Source: Achromobacter ruhlandii
Lineage (GTDB): Bacteria; Pseudomonadota; Gammaproteobacteria; Burkholderiales; Burkholderiaceae_B
Assembly: GCF_902859695.1 (NCBI RefSeq)
Contig: NZ_CADIJL010000012.1
Coordinates: 114,893 to 178,892 of the forward strand
Direction: 5' to 3'
Length of the DNA: 64,000 nt
The notes beneath the pieces are model-generated. The model searched no databases. It saw nothing but the letters and a program-made list of their open reading frames with translations, and had not been told where the DNA came from. Both the position numbers and the translations under genes were made by a program. This document shows, in pieces, positions 57,044-64,000 of the stretch; within the stretch, counting starts at the first letter, position 1, and each line of letters begins with the position of its first letter.

Positions 57044-57789
57044 AGCGAGTCCTTTAAGGTGGTGGCGGGCAGCAAGCCCGCCGGCAATTCGTTCAGTGCA
57101 AGCAATGCCTGCTTCGGGTCTGGCATCGCCTGCAAGGCATCCAGCGCAACGGCGCGTTCCAGAGAAAATGGCCCGACGTGCGTGCGCCGCAGCGCCGCCA
57201 GGTGGGCGTAACAGCCCAGCGCGCGCCCGATGTCCTGGGCCAGCGTCCGGATGTATGTGCCTTTACTGCAAGCCACATCGATCTCTGCCTGCGTCCCGTT
57301 CAGGGACAGCAGCTCGATGCGGTAAATCGTAATCTGCCGCGGCGGGCGTTCCAGCTCGATGCCCTGCCGCGCGTATTCGTACAACGGCTTGCCGTCGCGC
57401 TTGAGCGCCGAATACATGGGCGGAATCTGCTCGATCGTGCCCGAGAAACGTGACAGCGCATCGCGCAGCGCCTGTTCCTCGACCACGAAGCCGGGCGCGG
57501 CGGTAGCCACCACGTTGCCGGTCAGGTCGCCCGAATCGGTTTCCTCGCCAAATTGCAGCGTAGCGCGATAGGCCTTGTCGGCGTCAAGCATCGCGCCGGA
57601 AATCTTGGTTGCCCGGCCCATGCAGCACACCAGCAGGCCGGTGGCGAAGGGGTCGAGGGTGCCGGTATGGCCGGCCTTGGCCGCGTCCATGGCACGCTTG
57701 GCGCGTTGCAGCGCGTGGTTGCTCGACAAACCTACGGGTTTGTCGAGCAACAGCACACCGTCGAGCGCAAGCCCGCGTCGTTTAGCCAT
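57040..57789 (-). CDS. truB: tRNA pseudouridine-55 synthase
   Basis: 249 residues, with the catalytic Asp46 in [14 protein letters not shown] and [17 protein letters not shown] in the middle; E. coli TruB has 314, so the C-terminal PUA-like domain is short here, as in other betaproteobacteria. It makes pseudouridine at U55 of tRNA. Position between rbfA and typA is classic. Confidence 0.97.
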   Translation of the reverse strand: MAKRRGLALDGVLLLDKPVGLSSNHALQRAKRAMDAAKAGHTGTLDPFATGLLVCCMGRATKISGAMLDADKAYRATLQFGEETDSGDLTGNVVATAAPGFVVEEQALRDALSRFSGTIEQIPPMYSALKRDGKPLYEYARQGIELERPPRQITIYRIELLSLNGTQAEIDVACSKGTYIRTLAQDIGRALGCYAHLAALRRTHVGPFSLERAVALDALQAMPDPKQALLALNELPAGLLPATTLKDSL

Positions 57790-57828
57790 CGTCGGAATCC
57801 GGAAATTAAAGCAGTGACGACAGCCCGA

Positions 57829-58230
57829 TCAGGACTGGTCTTCAGGTTCGTCGGGCACGCCCGAGTGCGGGCCGGGCCGGTTTGCGCGGTCGATGAGGAT
57901 CGACATTTCGATACCACGGGCAATCTGCTCGTCGTGGAAGAAACGCAAAGTGGGGACAGTATGAATGTGCAGCAGCTTGTACAGCTGCGAGTGCAGCCAG
58001 CCGGCCTTCTCGTTCAGCAAGGCGGTCGCGGCCTCGGGCTCGGCGCCCAGGACCGTGAAATACACCTTGGCATGCGCGTAGTCGGTCGACAGTTCCACAC
58101 CGGAGAGCGTGATCAAGCCAGCGCGGGTCGTGTCGATCTCGCGCTGGATGATCCCGGCCAGATCCTTCTGGATCTGGTCGGCCAGTCGCAGATTGCGACC
58201 GGGGATGGCTTTGGACTTGTGACGGCTCAT
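57829..58230 (-). CDS. rbfA: 30S ribosome-binding factor A
   Basis: 133 residues with the KH-like RbfA fold: [22 protein letters not shown] and [18 protein letters not shown]. RbfA binds immature 30S and assists 16S 5'-end maturation, important in the cold. The ATG at 58230 is preferred; a TTG three codons upstream is also in frame. 23 bases from infB. Confidence 0.97.
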   Translation of the reverse strand: MSRHKSKAIPGRNLRLADQIQKDLAGIIQREIDTTRAGLITLSGVELSTDYAHAKVYFTVLGAEPEAATALLNEKAGWLHSQLYKLLHIHTVPTLRFFHDEQIARGIEMSILIDRANRPGPHSGVPDEPEDQS

Positions 58231-58253
58231 TAGAAGCAATGCCTCGCGACGCC

Positions 58254-61200
58254 TTACAGCGTACGCGCGATTTCCTTGATTTCAAAGACTTCCAGCTGGT
58301 CGCCCACCTGGATGTCGTTGTTGCCGCGCAGCGTAAGACCGCAATCGAAGCCCGACTTGACTTCCTTGACGTCGTCCTTGAAGCGGCGCAGCGAATCGAG
58401 CTGGCCGGTCCACTGAACCACGTTGTTGCGCAGCAGGCGGACCTGCGAATCGCGACGCACCAGGCCGTCGAGCACCATGCAACCGGCGATGTTGCCGATG
58501 CGGGAGATGCTGTAGACCTCGCGGATCTCGACCAGGCCGATGACTTCTTCCTTCTTCTCGGGCGCCAACATGCCCGACATGGCTGCCTTCACTTCGTCCA
58601 CGGCGTCGTAGATGATGTTGTAGTAGCGCACGTCGATGCCGTTGGTCTCGGCCAGCTTCTTGGCGCTGGCTTCGGCGCGGACGTTGAAGCCGATCACCAC
58701 GGCGTTCGAGGCGATCGCCAGGTTGATGTCGCTTTCCGAGATGCCGCCCACGGCCGCGTGCACCACTTGCACGCGCACTTCGTCGGTCGACAGCTTGGTC
58801 AGCGACTGCACCAGCGCTTCCTGCGAACCCTGGACGTCGGTCTTGACGATCAGCGCCAGGGTCTGGGTGCCTTCGCCCAGGTTGTCGAACATCGATTCCA
58901 GCTTGGCGGCCTGTTGGCGGGCCAGCTTGACGTCGCGGAACTTGCCCTGGCGGAACAGCGCGATTTCGCGCGCCTTGCGCTCGTCGGACAGCACCATCAG
59001 TTCGTCGCCGGCGGCCGGCACTTCGGTCAGGCCCTGGATTTCCACCGGGATCGACGGACCGGCGGCCTGGATCGGCTTGCCGTTCTCGTCGAGCATGGCG
59101 CGCACGCGGCCGAAGCTGGCGCCAGCCAGCACCACGTCGCCACGGTTCAGCGTGCCGCTCTGGACCAGGATGGTCGCGACCGGGCCGCGGCCCTTGTCCA
59201 GGCGGGCTTCGATCACCAGGCCCTTGGCGGGCGCGTCGACCGGCGCCTTCAGTTCCAGCAGTTCGGCTTGCAGCAGCACGTTCTCGAGCAGCGCGTCGAT
59301 GCCCTCGCCGGTCTTGGCCGACACCGGCACGAACGGCACGTCGCCGCCGTATTCTTCCGGCACCACTTCCTCGGCGACCAGTTCCTGCTTGACGCGCTCG
59401 GGGTTGGCGCTGGGCTTGTCGATCTTGGTCATGGCCACCACCATCGGCACGCCCGCGGCCTTGGCGTGGTGGATGGCTTCACGCGTCTGCGGCATCACGC
59501 CGTCGTCGGCCGCGCAGACCAGGATGACGATGTCGGTGGCCTTGGCGCCGCGGGCACGCATGGCGGTGAACGCCTCGTGGCCCGGGGTATCCAGGAAGGT
59601 CACCATGCCGCGCTCGGTTTCCACGTGGTAGGCGCCGATGTGCTGCGTAATGCCGCCGGCTTCGCCCGCGGCGACCTTGGCGCGGCGGATGTAGTCCAGC
59701 AGCGAGGTCTTGCCGTGGTCGACGTGGCCCATCACGGTCACGACCGGGGCGCGCGGCAGCTGTTCGGCTTCCGACACGCTGGCGGTTTCGTCCAGGAAGG
59801 CTTCCGGGTCGTCGAGCTTGGCGGCGATCGCCACGTGGCCCAGTTCCTCGACCACGATCATCGCGGTTTCCTGGTCCAGCACCTGGTTGATGGTGACCAT
59901 CTGGCCCAGTTTCATCAATTGCTTGATGACCTCGGCGGCCTTGACGGACATCTTGTGGGCCAGGTCGGCCACGCTGATGGTTTCCGGCACGTGCACTTCA
60001 CGCGCGATGAACTCCTGCGGCGCGGGCTCGTTGCGGCGGTCGTTCTGCTGGTTGCGGCCACCACGGCCGCCACTCTTGCCACCGCCCTTGCCGCCGGCAC
60101 GCCAGCCGTCGCGGCTGGCCGGCGCCGCCGGCTTGTCGGCCGGCTTCTTGCGTGAGGCGTCATCCGACCAGGTCGAAGCGACTTCGGCGGTCTTGATGGT
60201 CTTCTTGGTGCCGGGCGCGGCGGGCTTGGCATCCTTCTTGGCGCCAGGCGCGGCGGCGCCCTTGCCGGCCGGCTTGTGCAGCGTGCCCGAGATCGGGGCG
60301 GCCGCGGCGGCGGGCGCTTCCGGTTCGGGAGCGCGCAGCACCTTGCGCGGACGGTTCAGCATCTCGCGCAGGGCGGCGGCTTCGGCCTCGGCGGCACGGC
60401 GGGCCTCGTCGCGGCCAGCGCCGGTGGCGGAGGCGGCGAGCGGCGGGCCGGCGCGGCGATTGTCGGCGCGGTTCCCGACCTTGGCGGCGGGCGCAACGGA
60501 CTCGACCGGCTTGGCGGCGGATTTCACGGGTTCAGACTTCGCGGCAGGCGGCACCTGGGCGACAACAGGCGCGGCGGCCTGGGCGGACGATGGTTCGGAC
60601 TTATTGGCTAGCACAACGGGTTCCGGCTTGGCTTCTTCAGCCTTGGGCTCGGTGGATTCAGTCTTGACTTCGGGCTTGGCCTCTTCGGCCACGGGCTCGG
60701 CAGGAGCGGGCGCCGGCGTCGGTTCCGGTTCAGGCTGAGCCTGGACTTCGGCGGCGGGAGCCGCAACGGGGGCGGGCACTTCGGCCGCGACGGGTTCAAC
60801 AGGCGCGGCCGCTTCTACCTGTGCGGGCGCTTCGACAGCAGCGGGCTCTTGCACCGGGGCAGGAGCCGGCGCCTGGACGGGCGTGGCTTCGCGCGGTTCG
60901 GCCGGCTTGGCCGCCTCGGGCACGACGGGTGCGGACACCGGCTGTGCTTCCTCGACGGACGATTCTTCCTCAGCGCGGGCGCTGGCGGCCTGCTCCAGGG
61001 CGATTTCGGAGGGATCACGCTTGACGAACACGCGCTTCTTGCGGACCTCGACCTGGATGGTGCGCGAGCGGCCGGTGGCATCTGCCTGGCGGATCTCGGA
61101 GGTCTGGCGGCGCGTCAGGGTGATCTTCTTGCCTTCGGTCGCGCCGTGGGCGCGACGCAGCGATTCGAGCAATTTCGCCTTGTCGCTGTCGGTGACGGAA

Positions 61201-61307
61201 TCGTCCACCGATTTGAGGTCAACGCCGGCCGAGCGCAGCTGTTCCAGCAGCACATTGGCAGGCATTTTCAGCTCGGTAGCGAACTGGGCGACGGTGTTAC
61301 TCGACAT
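58254..61307 (-). CDS. infB: translation initiation factor IF-2
   Basis: 1017 residues. A helical N-terminal domain ([29 protein letters not shown]) is followed by a long alanine-, proline- and glutamate-rich linker (about 100-400) and the G domain near 520-700 with [13 protein letters not shown] at about 526, [11 protein letters not shown] and [12 protein letters not shown]. The C-terminal fMet-tRNA-binding domain closes it. IF-2 recruits initiator tRNA to the 30S subunit. An internal start giving a shorter IF2 isoform is known in E. coli; I cannot tell here. Confidence 0.99.
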   Translation of the reverse strand: MSSNTVAQFATELKMPANVLLEQLRSAGVDLKSVDDSVTDSDKAKLLESLRRAHGATEGKKITLTRRQTSEIRQADATGRSRTIQVEVRKKRVFVKRDPSEIALEQAASARAEEESSVEEAQPVSAPVVPEAAKPAEPREATPVQAPAPAPVQEPAAVEAPAQVEAAAPVEPVAAEVPAPVAAPAAEVQAQPEPEPTPAPAPAEPVAEEAKPEVKTESTEPKAEEAKPEPVVLANKSEPSSAQAAAPVVAQVPPAAKSEPVKSAAKPVESVAPAAKVGNRADNRRAGPPLAASATGAGRDEARRAAEAEAAALREMLNRPRKVLRAPEPEAPAAAAAPISGTLHKPAGKGAAAPGAKKDAKPAAPGTKKTIKTAEVASTWSDDASRKKPADKPAAPASRDGWRAGGKGGGKSGGRGGRNQQNDRRNEPAPQEFIAREVHVPETISVADLAHKMSVKAAEVIKQLMKLGQMVTINQVLDQETAMIVVEELGHVAIAAKLDDPEAFLDETASVSEAEQLPRAPVVTVMGHVDHGKTSLLDYIRRAKVAAGEAGGITQHIGAYHVETERGMVTFLDTPGHEAFTAMRARGAKATDIVILVCAADDGVMPQTREAIHHAKAAGVPMVVAMTKIDKPSANPERVKQELVAEEVVPEEYGGDVPFVPVSAKTGEGIDALLENVLLQAELLELKAPVDAPAKGLVIEARLDKGRGPVATILVQSGTLNRGDVVLAGASFGRVRAMLDENGKPIQAAGPSIPVEIQGLTEVPAAGDELMVLSDERKAREIALFRQGKFRDVKLARQQAAKLESMFDNLGEGTQTLALIVKTDVQGSQEALVQSLTKLSTDEVRVQVVHAAVGGISESDINLAIASNAVVIGFNVRAEASAKKLAETNGIDVRYYNIIYDAVDEVKAAMSGMLAPEKKEEVIGLVEIREVYSISRIGNIAGCMVLDGLVRRDSQVRLLRNNVVQWTGQLDSLRRFKDDVKEVKSGFDCGLTLRGNNDIQVGDQLEVFEIKEIARTL

Positions 61308-61399
61308 TAGGCTCTCTCTTCCCTATATGCAGCTATTACAAACAACGTGAACTTGCGGCGGACTTGACGGCCATCCGCCGCAGACCCGTGTCCTTTTGG

Positions 61400-62878
61400 T
61401 TATTCTTCATCGAACCAATGGGCGCGGGCACGCATGATGAGGTCGCTGGCTTCCTGTTCGGTCAGGCCGGCGATTTCCGCCAGCTCGTCCGTCGCCAGTT
61501 CGGCCAGATCATCACGCGTATGCACTTGACGCTCGGCCAGCTTGGCGGCCAGTTCGGGCGTCACGCCTTCGAGTTCAAGCAGATCCTGGGCCGTCTCAAG
61601 GCGCTCTTCCTGGGCGATGGCCTCGGTCAGCAGCGCATTGCGGGCACGGGCGCGCAACTCGTTGATGGTGTCTTCGTCGAACGCCTCGATCTCCAGCAGT
61701 TCCTGCATGGGGACGTAGGCGATTTCCTCGATACCGGTGAAACCTTCGTCGATCAGGATGTCGGCGACTTCCTCATCGACGTCCAGCTTGTTCATGAACG
61801 TGGCGCGCAGGCCCGAACGCTCGACTTCCTGGCGGTTCAGGCTTTCTTCCGGCGTCATGATGTTGATCTGCCAGCCGGTCAGCTCGGACGCCAGGCGCAC
61901 GTTCTGGCCCTTGGCGCCGATCGCCTTGGGCAGGTTTTCCTCGTCGACCACCACGTCCATCGCGTGCTTGTCTTCGTCCACCACGATGGACTCGACGTTG
62001 GCCGGCGCCAGGGCGCCGATGACGAACTGCGCGGGATCTTCCGACCACAGCACGATGTCGACCTGCTCGCCGCCCAGCTCGTTGCGCACGGCGGTCACAC
62101 GCGAACCGCGCATGCCGACGCAGGTGCCGATGGGGTCGATACGCTTATCGTATGCCACCACGGCGATCTTCGCACGCACGCCGGCGTCGCGAGCCGCCGC
62201 CTTGATCTCGAGCAGGCCCTGCTCGATCTCGGGCACTTCGTTCTCGAACAGTTGGCGAATGAACTCGGGCGAGGTACGCGACAGGATCACCTGCTGGCCA
62301 CGGGCGGCGTGGTCGACGCGCAACACGAAAGCGCGCACGCGGTCGGCGACGCGCAGGTTTTCCTTCGGGATCATTTCGGAACGCGGCAGACGCGCTTCGA
62401 TCTTGCCGGTCTCGATGATGGCGTCGCCCTTGTCCATGCGCTTGATGGTGCCGGACACGATGGTTTCGCCGCGATCCAGGAAGTCGTTCAGCACCTGCTC
62501 GCGCTCGGCGTCGCGGATCTTCTGCAGGATCGCCTGCTTGGCGGCCTGTGCGCCGATACGACCGAATTCGATGGGTTCGAGCGGCTCCTCGATGTACTCG
62601 CCAACCTGGATGTTGGGCACGATCTCGACCGCGTCCGACAGCATTTCCTGCTTGTCGGGCTCTTGCAGGCCCGCTTCATCGGGCACCACCAGCCAGCGGC
62701 GGAAACCTTCGTGGTCACCGGTTTCACGATCGATGGCAACACGAATGTCCGCATCATCCTTGAAGCGCTTTTTCATGGCCGAGGCCAGCGCGCTTTCCAG
62801 CGCCCCGAACACGACATCACGCGTGACGTTCTTTTCACGCGCCAAGGCATCGACCAACAGAAGAATTTCGCGACTCAT
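61400..62878 (-). CDS. nusA: transcription termination/antitermination protein NusA
   Basis: 492 residues: N-terminal RNA-polymerase-binding domain, S1 domain ([21 protein letters not shown]), two KH domains ([20 protein letters not shown] and [21 protein letters not shown]) and C-terminal repeats that bind alphaCTD and N. NusA sits on RNA polymerase and modulates pausing and termination. The ATG overlaps the rimP stop (ATGA). It could autoregulate the operon through the leader hairpin near 63385-63411. Confidence 0.99.
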   Translation of the reverse strand: MSREILLLVDALAREKNVTRDVVFGALESALASAMKKRFKDDADIRVAIDRETGDHEGFRRWLVVPDEAGLQEPDKQEMLSDAVEIVPNIQVGEYIEEPLEPIEFGRIGAQAAKQAILQKIRDAEREQVLNDFLDRGETIVSGTIKRMDKGDAIIETGKIEARLPRSEMIPKENLRVADRVRAFVLRVDHAARGQQVILSRTSPEFIRQLFENEVPEIEQGLLEIKAAARDAGVRAKIAVVAYDKRIDPIGTCVGMRGSRVTAVRNELGGEQVDIVLWSEDPAQFVIGALAPANVESIVVDEDKHAMDVVVDEENLPKAIGAKGQNVRLASELTGWQINIMTPEESLNRQEVERSGLRATFMNKLDVDEEVADILIDEGFTGIEEIAYVPMQELLEIEAFDEDTINELRARARNALLTEAIAQEERLETAQDLLELEGVTPELAAKLAERQVHTRDDLAELATDELAEIAGLTEQEASDLIMRARAHWFDEE

Positions 62879-63378
62879 CGCTTTTTGCCCTTGAAATCCA
62901 GAACGGGGTCCAGTTTTGCACGCTCGATATCGTCGACCGTGAAATTCAACACCTGGACTTCGTTCTTTTTTGCCTCAAATTCGAGACCGAACACGGTCTT
63001 GTGCATCCCAGCCGCGGCGTCGGAAGCCGCGGGCGCGTCTTCGGGCACGGTCAACGTGCCGGAGAAGACCTTGCGTCCGTCCAATGCCTCGCGCAGCTTG
63101 ATCTCGATGCGTTCGCCAGCGAACCGGCGGAATTCGGCCTCGTTGCGCAGCGGGCGATCAACGCCCGGCGAGCCGACTTCCAGCCGCTTGTAGTCGATGT
63201 TCTCGACCTCGTACACCCGCGACAATTGGCGGGACACCTGCTCGCAGTCTTCGATGCGCACACCGCCGACCCGATCGATCGTGACGCGCAAAAGGCCCAG
63301 CGCGGCACGTTCGACGTCAACGAGTTCGACGTCCATGCCGGCCAGTGCCTCTTCGGTCAATGCGAATAAATCAGCCAT
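62875..63378 (-). CDS. rimP: ribosome maturation factor RimP
   Basis: 167 residues starting [35 protein letters not shown], the RimP N-terminal domain, with [10 protein letters not shown] at the domain boundary. RimP helps 30S assembly. First gene of the rimP-nusA-infB operon. A GTG 15 codons upstream (63423) is in frame but would code across the leader hairpin, so ATG 63378 is preferred. The Shine-Dalgarno match (GAG, four bases away) is weak. Confidence 0.95.
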   Translation of the reverse strand: MADLFALTEEALAGMDVELVDVERAALGLLRVTIDRVGGVRIEDCEQVSRQLSRVYEVENIDYKRLEVGSPGVDRPLRNEAEFRRFAGERIEIKLREALDGRKVFSGTLTVPEDAPAASDAAAGMHKTVFGLEFEAKKNEVQVLNFTVDDIERAKLDPVLDFKGKKR

Positions 63379-63383
63379 ATACT

Positions 63384-63478
63384 CAAAAAAAATGGGCTGC
63401 ACGCCCAGCCCACCGTATTGCACAGTGCCCAGCCGCCACCCTACTGCACGTAAGGAGCAATGCTGGGCAGTGCCCTAT
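63384..63478 (-). promoter_or_regulatory. candidate attenuator in the rimP-nusA-infB leader
   Basis: On the transcript, GGGCTG (63411-63406) pairs with CAGCCC (63399-63394), followed by A and eight U residues directly before rimP. Upstream, TGCCCAGC (63469-63462) can pair with GCTGGGCA (63433-63426) or with GCTGGGC of the terminator arm. Alternative pairing of this kind suggests controlled termination. Confidence 0.5.
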
Positions 63479-63782
63479 ATTGCGACCTAATTTTCGGCTC
63501 GCGCCGCCCTTGCGGCGCACCCGCCAGCTTCGCATTCCGCATTTGCTTGCACACCCGCCGTGCCAACCGCCACAGCCAGGATGCACGCCATCAAACAGGC
63601 ATTCCGGCGCGCCAGACGGCAAAAGCGGGGCGCGAACCAGGGAACGCGCAACGAACGCGAAGCCATGAAAACCATTGATTTTACCAGATAAACCGGAAAA
63701 ACGCCTGATTCGTCACGGGCTTACGTTTATGTGGGACGCATCTAGCCGGCGGCGGCGCGCGGACGCCGCCTCGGGGGACGGT
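63479..63782. other. gene-free leader region upstream of the rimP operon
   Basis: About 300 bases between the rluB-like stop and the rimP leader hairpins. I find no ORF with a ribosome site, no tRNA (E. coli has metY here) and no clear terminator. The promoter for the rimP operon must lie in or near this stretch; I could not pick a convincing -35/-10 pair. Confidence 0.5.
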
Positions 63783-64000
63783 TTAACGCCCCCGGGTACC
63801 CCGTCCGCCCATCACGCCGAGACGCGATTCATGGGCCGACGCGCCACGCGGTTGCCAGTCATCGCCTCGGGGAGCAGCCCCGCTGCGCGCCGCCCGCGGC
63901 TTGCCGCCCGCGCCCGGCCCCTTGTTGCCGCCACCGGCGCGCGGGCCTTCGGCCTTGTTGCCGCCGCGACCGGCGCCCGCGGGTTTGCCGCCGCGGCCGG
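63783..64000 (-). CDS. rluB: C-terminal tail of an RluB-like pseudouridine synthase (partial, cut by window end)
   Basis: About 72 C-terminal codons are visible, rich in glycine, arginine and lysine (GRGGKPAGAGRGGNKAEG), ending HESRLGVMGGRGTRGR and a TAA stop at 63783. Betaproteobacterial RluB (23S rRNA pseudouridine-2605 synthase) proteins carry such a disordered basic tail and lie next to rimP-nusA. No catalytic domain is inside the window, so the call rests on tail style and context. Confidence 0.6.
   Translation of the reverse strand, partial: GRGGKPAGAGRGGNKAEGPRAGGGNKGPGAGGKPRAARSGAAPRGDDWQPRGASAHESRLGVMGGRGTRGR

Noticed and set aside
63378..63423. GTG start for rimP 15 codons upstream
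   Set aside because: It would encode a stretch absent from RimP homologues and read through the leader hairpin; ATG 63378 gives the canonical N-terminus.

Overview
The window is almost certainly a piece of a Bordetella chromosome. Evidence: very GC-rich coding on both strands, betaproteobacterial gene orders (rimP-nusA-infB-rbfA-truB-typA, rpsF-priB-rpsR-rplI, dxs-ispA-xseB), several Bug-type solute-binding proteins, and a globin-coupled diguanylate cyclase matching BpeGReg of Bordetella pertussis. I see no transposase or degraded gene in 64 kb. That fits B. bronchiseptica-like strains better than IS481-rich B. pertussis, but species is an inference; genus is the firm call.

Layout. 0-8.4 kb: rdgC, the heme-based diguanylate cyclase, an aspartate carbamoyltransferase with an N-terminal helix-turn-helix-like extension, small lipoproteins including an entericidin, two small unknowns (one Nif11-like) and a flavoprotein. 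8.5-16 kb: the only tRNA (initiator fMet), a MocR regulator with a DedA protein, an Lrp regulator, a PdxA-type dehydrogenase and a bile acid:sodium symporter family protein. 15.8-25 kb, minus strand: dnaB with a degenerate Bud32-like kinase, the S6/PriB/S18/L9 operon, DUF817, folE2, dxs-ispA-xseB. 25-28.3 kb: an IclR regulator divergent from a Bug protein, then an acyltransferase.

28.4-37.7 kb is the most distinctive part: a Rieske oxygenase behind a long, strongly structured leader, and a phosphonate locus. The locus has an aminoethylphosphonate ABC transporter, phnX, a TIGR03364-type FAD oxidoreductase, a divergent LysR regulator and a PhnZ-like HD-domain oxygenase. No PhnW transaminase or PhnY hydroxylase lies here, so phosphonoacetaldehyde for PhnX is probably made by the flavoprotein.

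37.7-50 kb: sulfurtransferase, EamA exporter, htpX, sdaA, a Na/Pi cotransporter, an 834-bp repeat-rich gene-free stretch, a dienelactone hydrolase, a ZIP transporter with a Zur-like site, polA and a LOG-family gene. 50-55 kb: an M20 amidohydrolase, a second Bug protein, two LysR regulators and a tautomerase. 55-64 kb: the translation operon rimP-nusA-infB-rbfA-truB-typA with a candidate attenuator in its leader, then the 3' end of an rluB-like gene running off the edge.

No prophage, CRISPR array or defence island is visible. The less ordinary signals are non-coding: the structured leader before the Rieske gene, palindromes around and inside the HTH-fused ATCase gene, a 78-bp dispersed element with paired DnaA-box-like sites, a 33-bp-arm inverted repeat, and the rimP leader.
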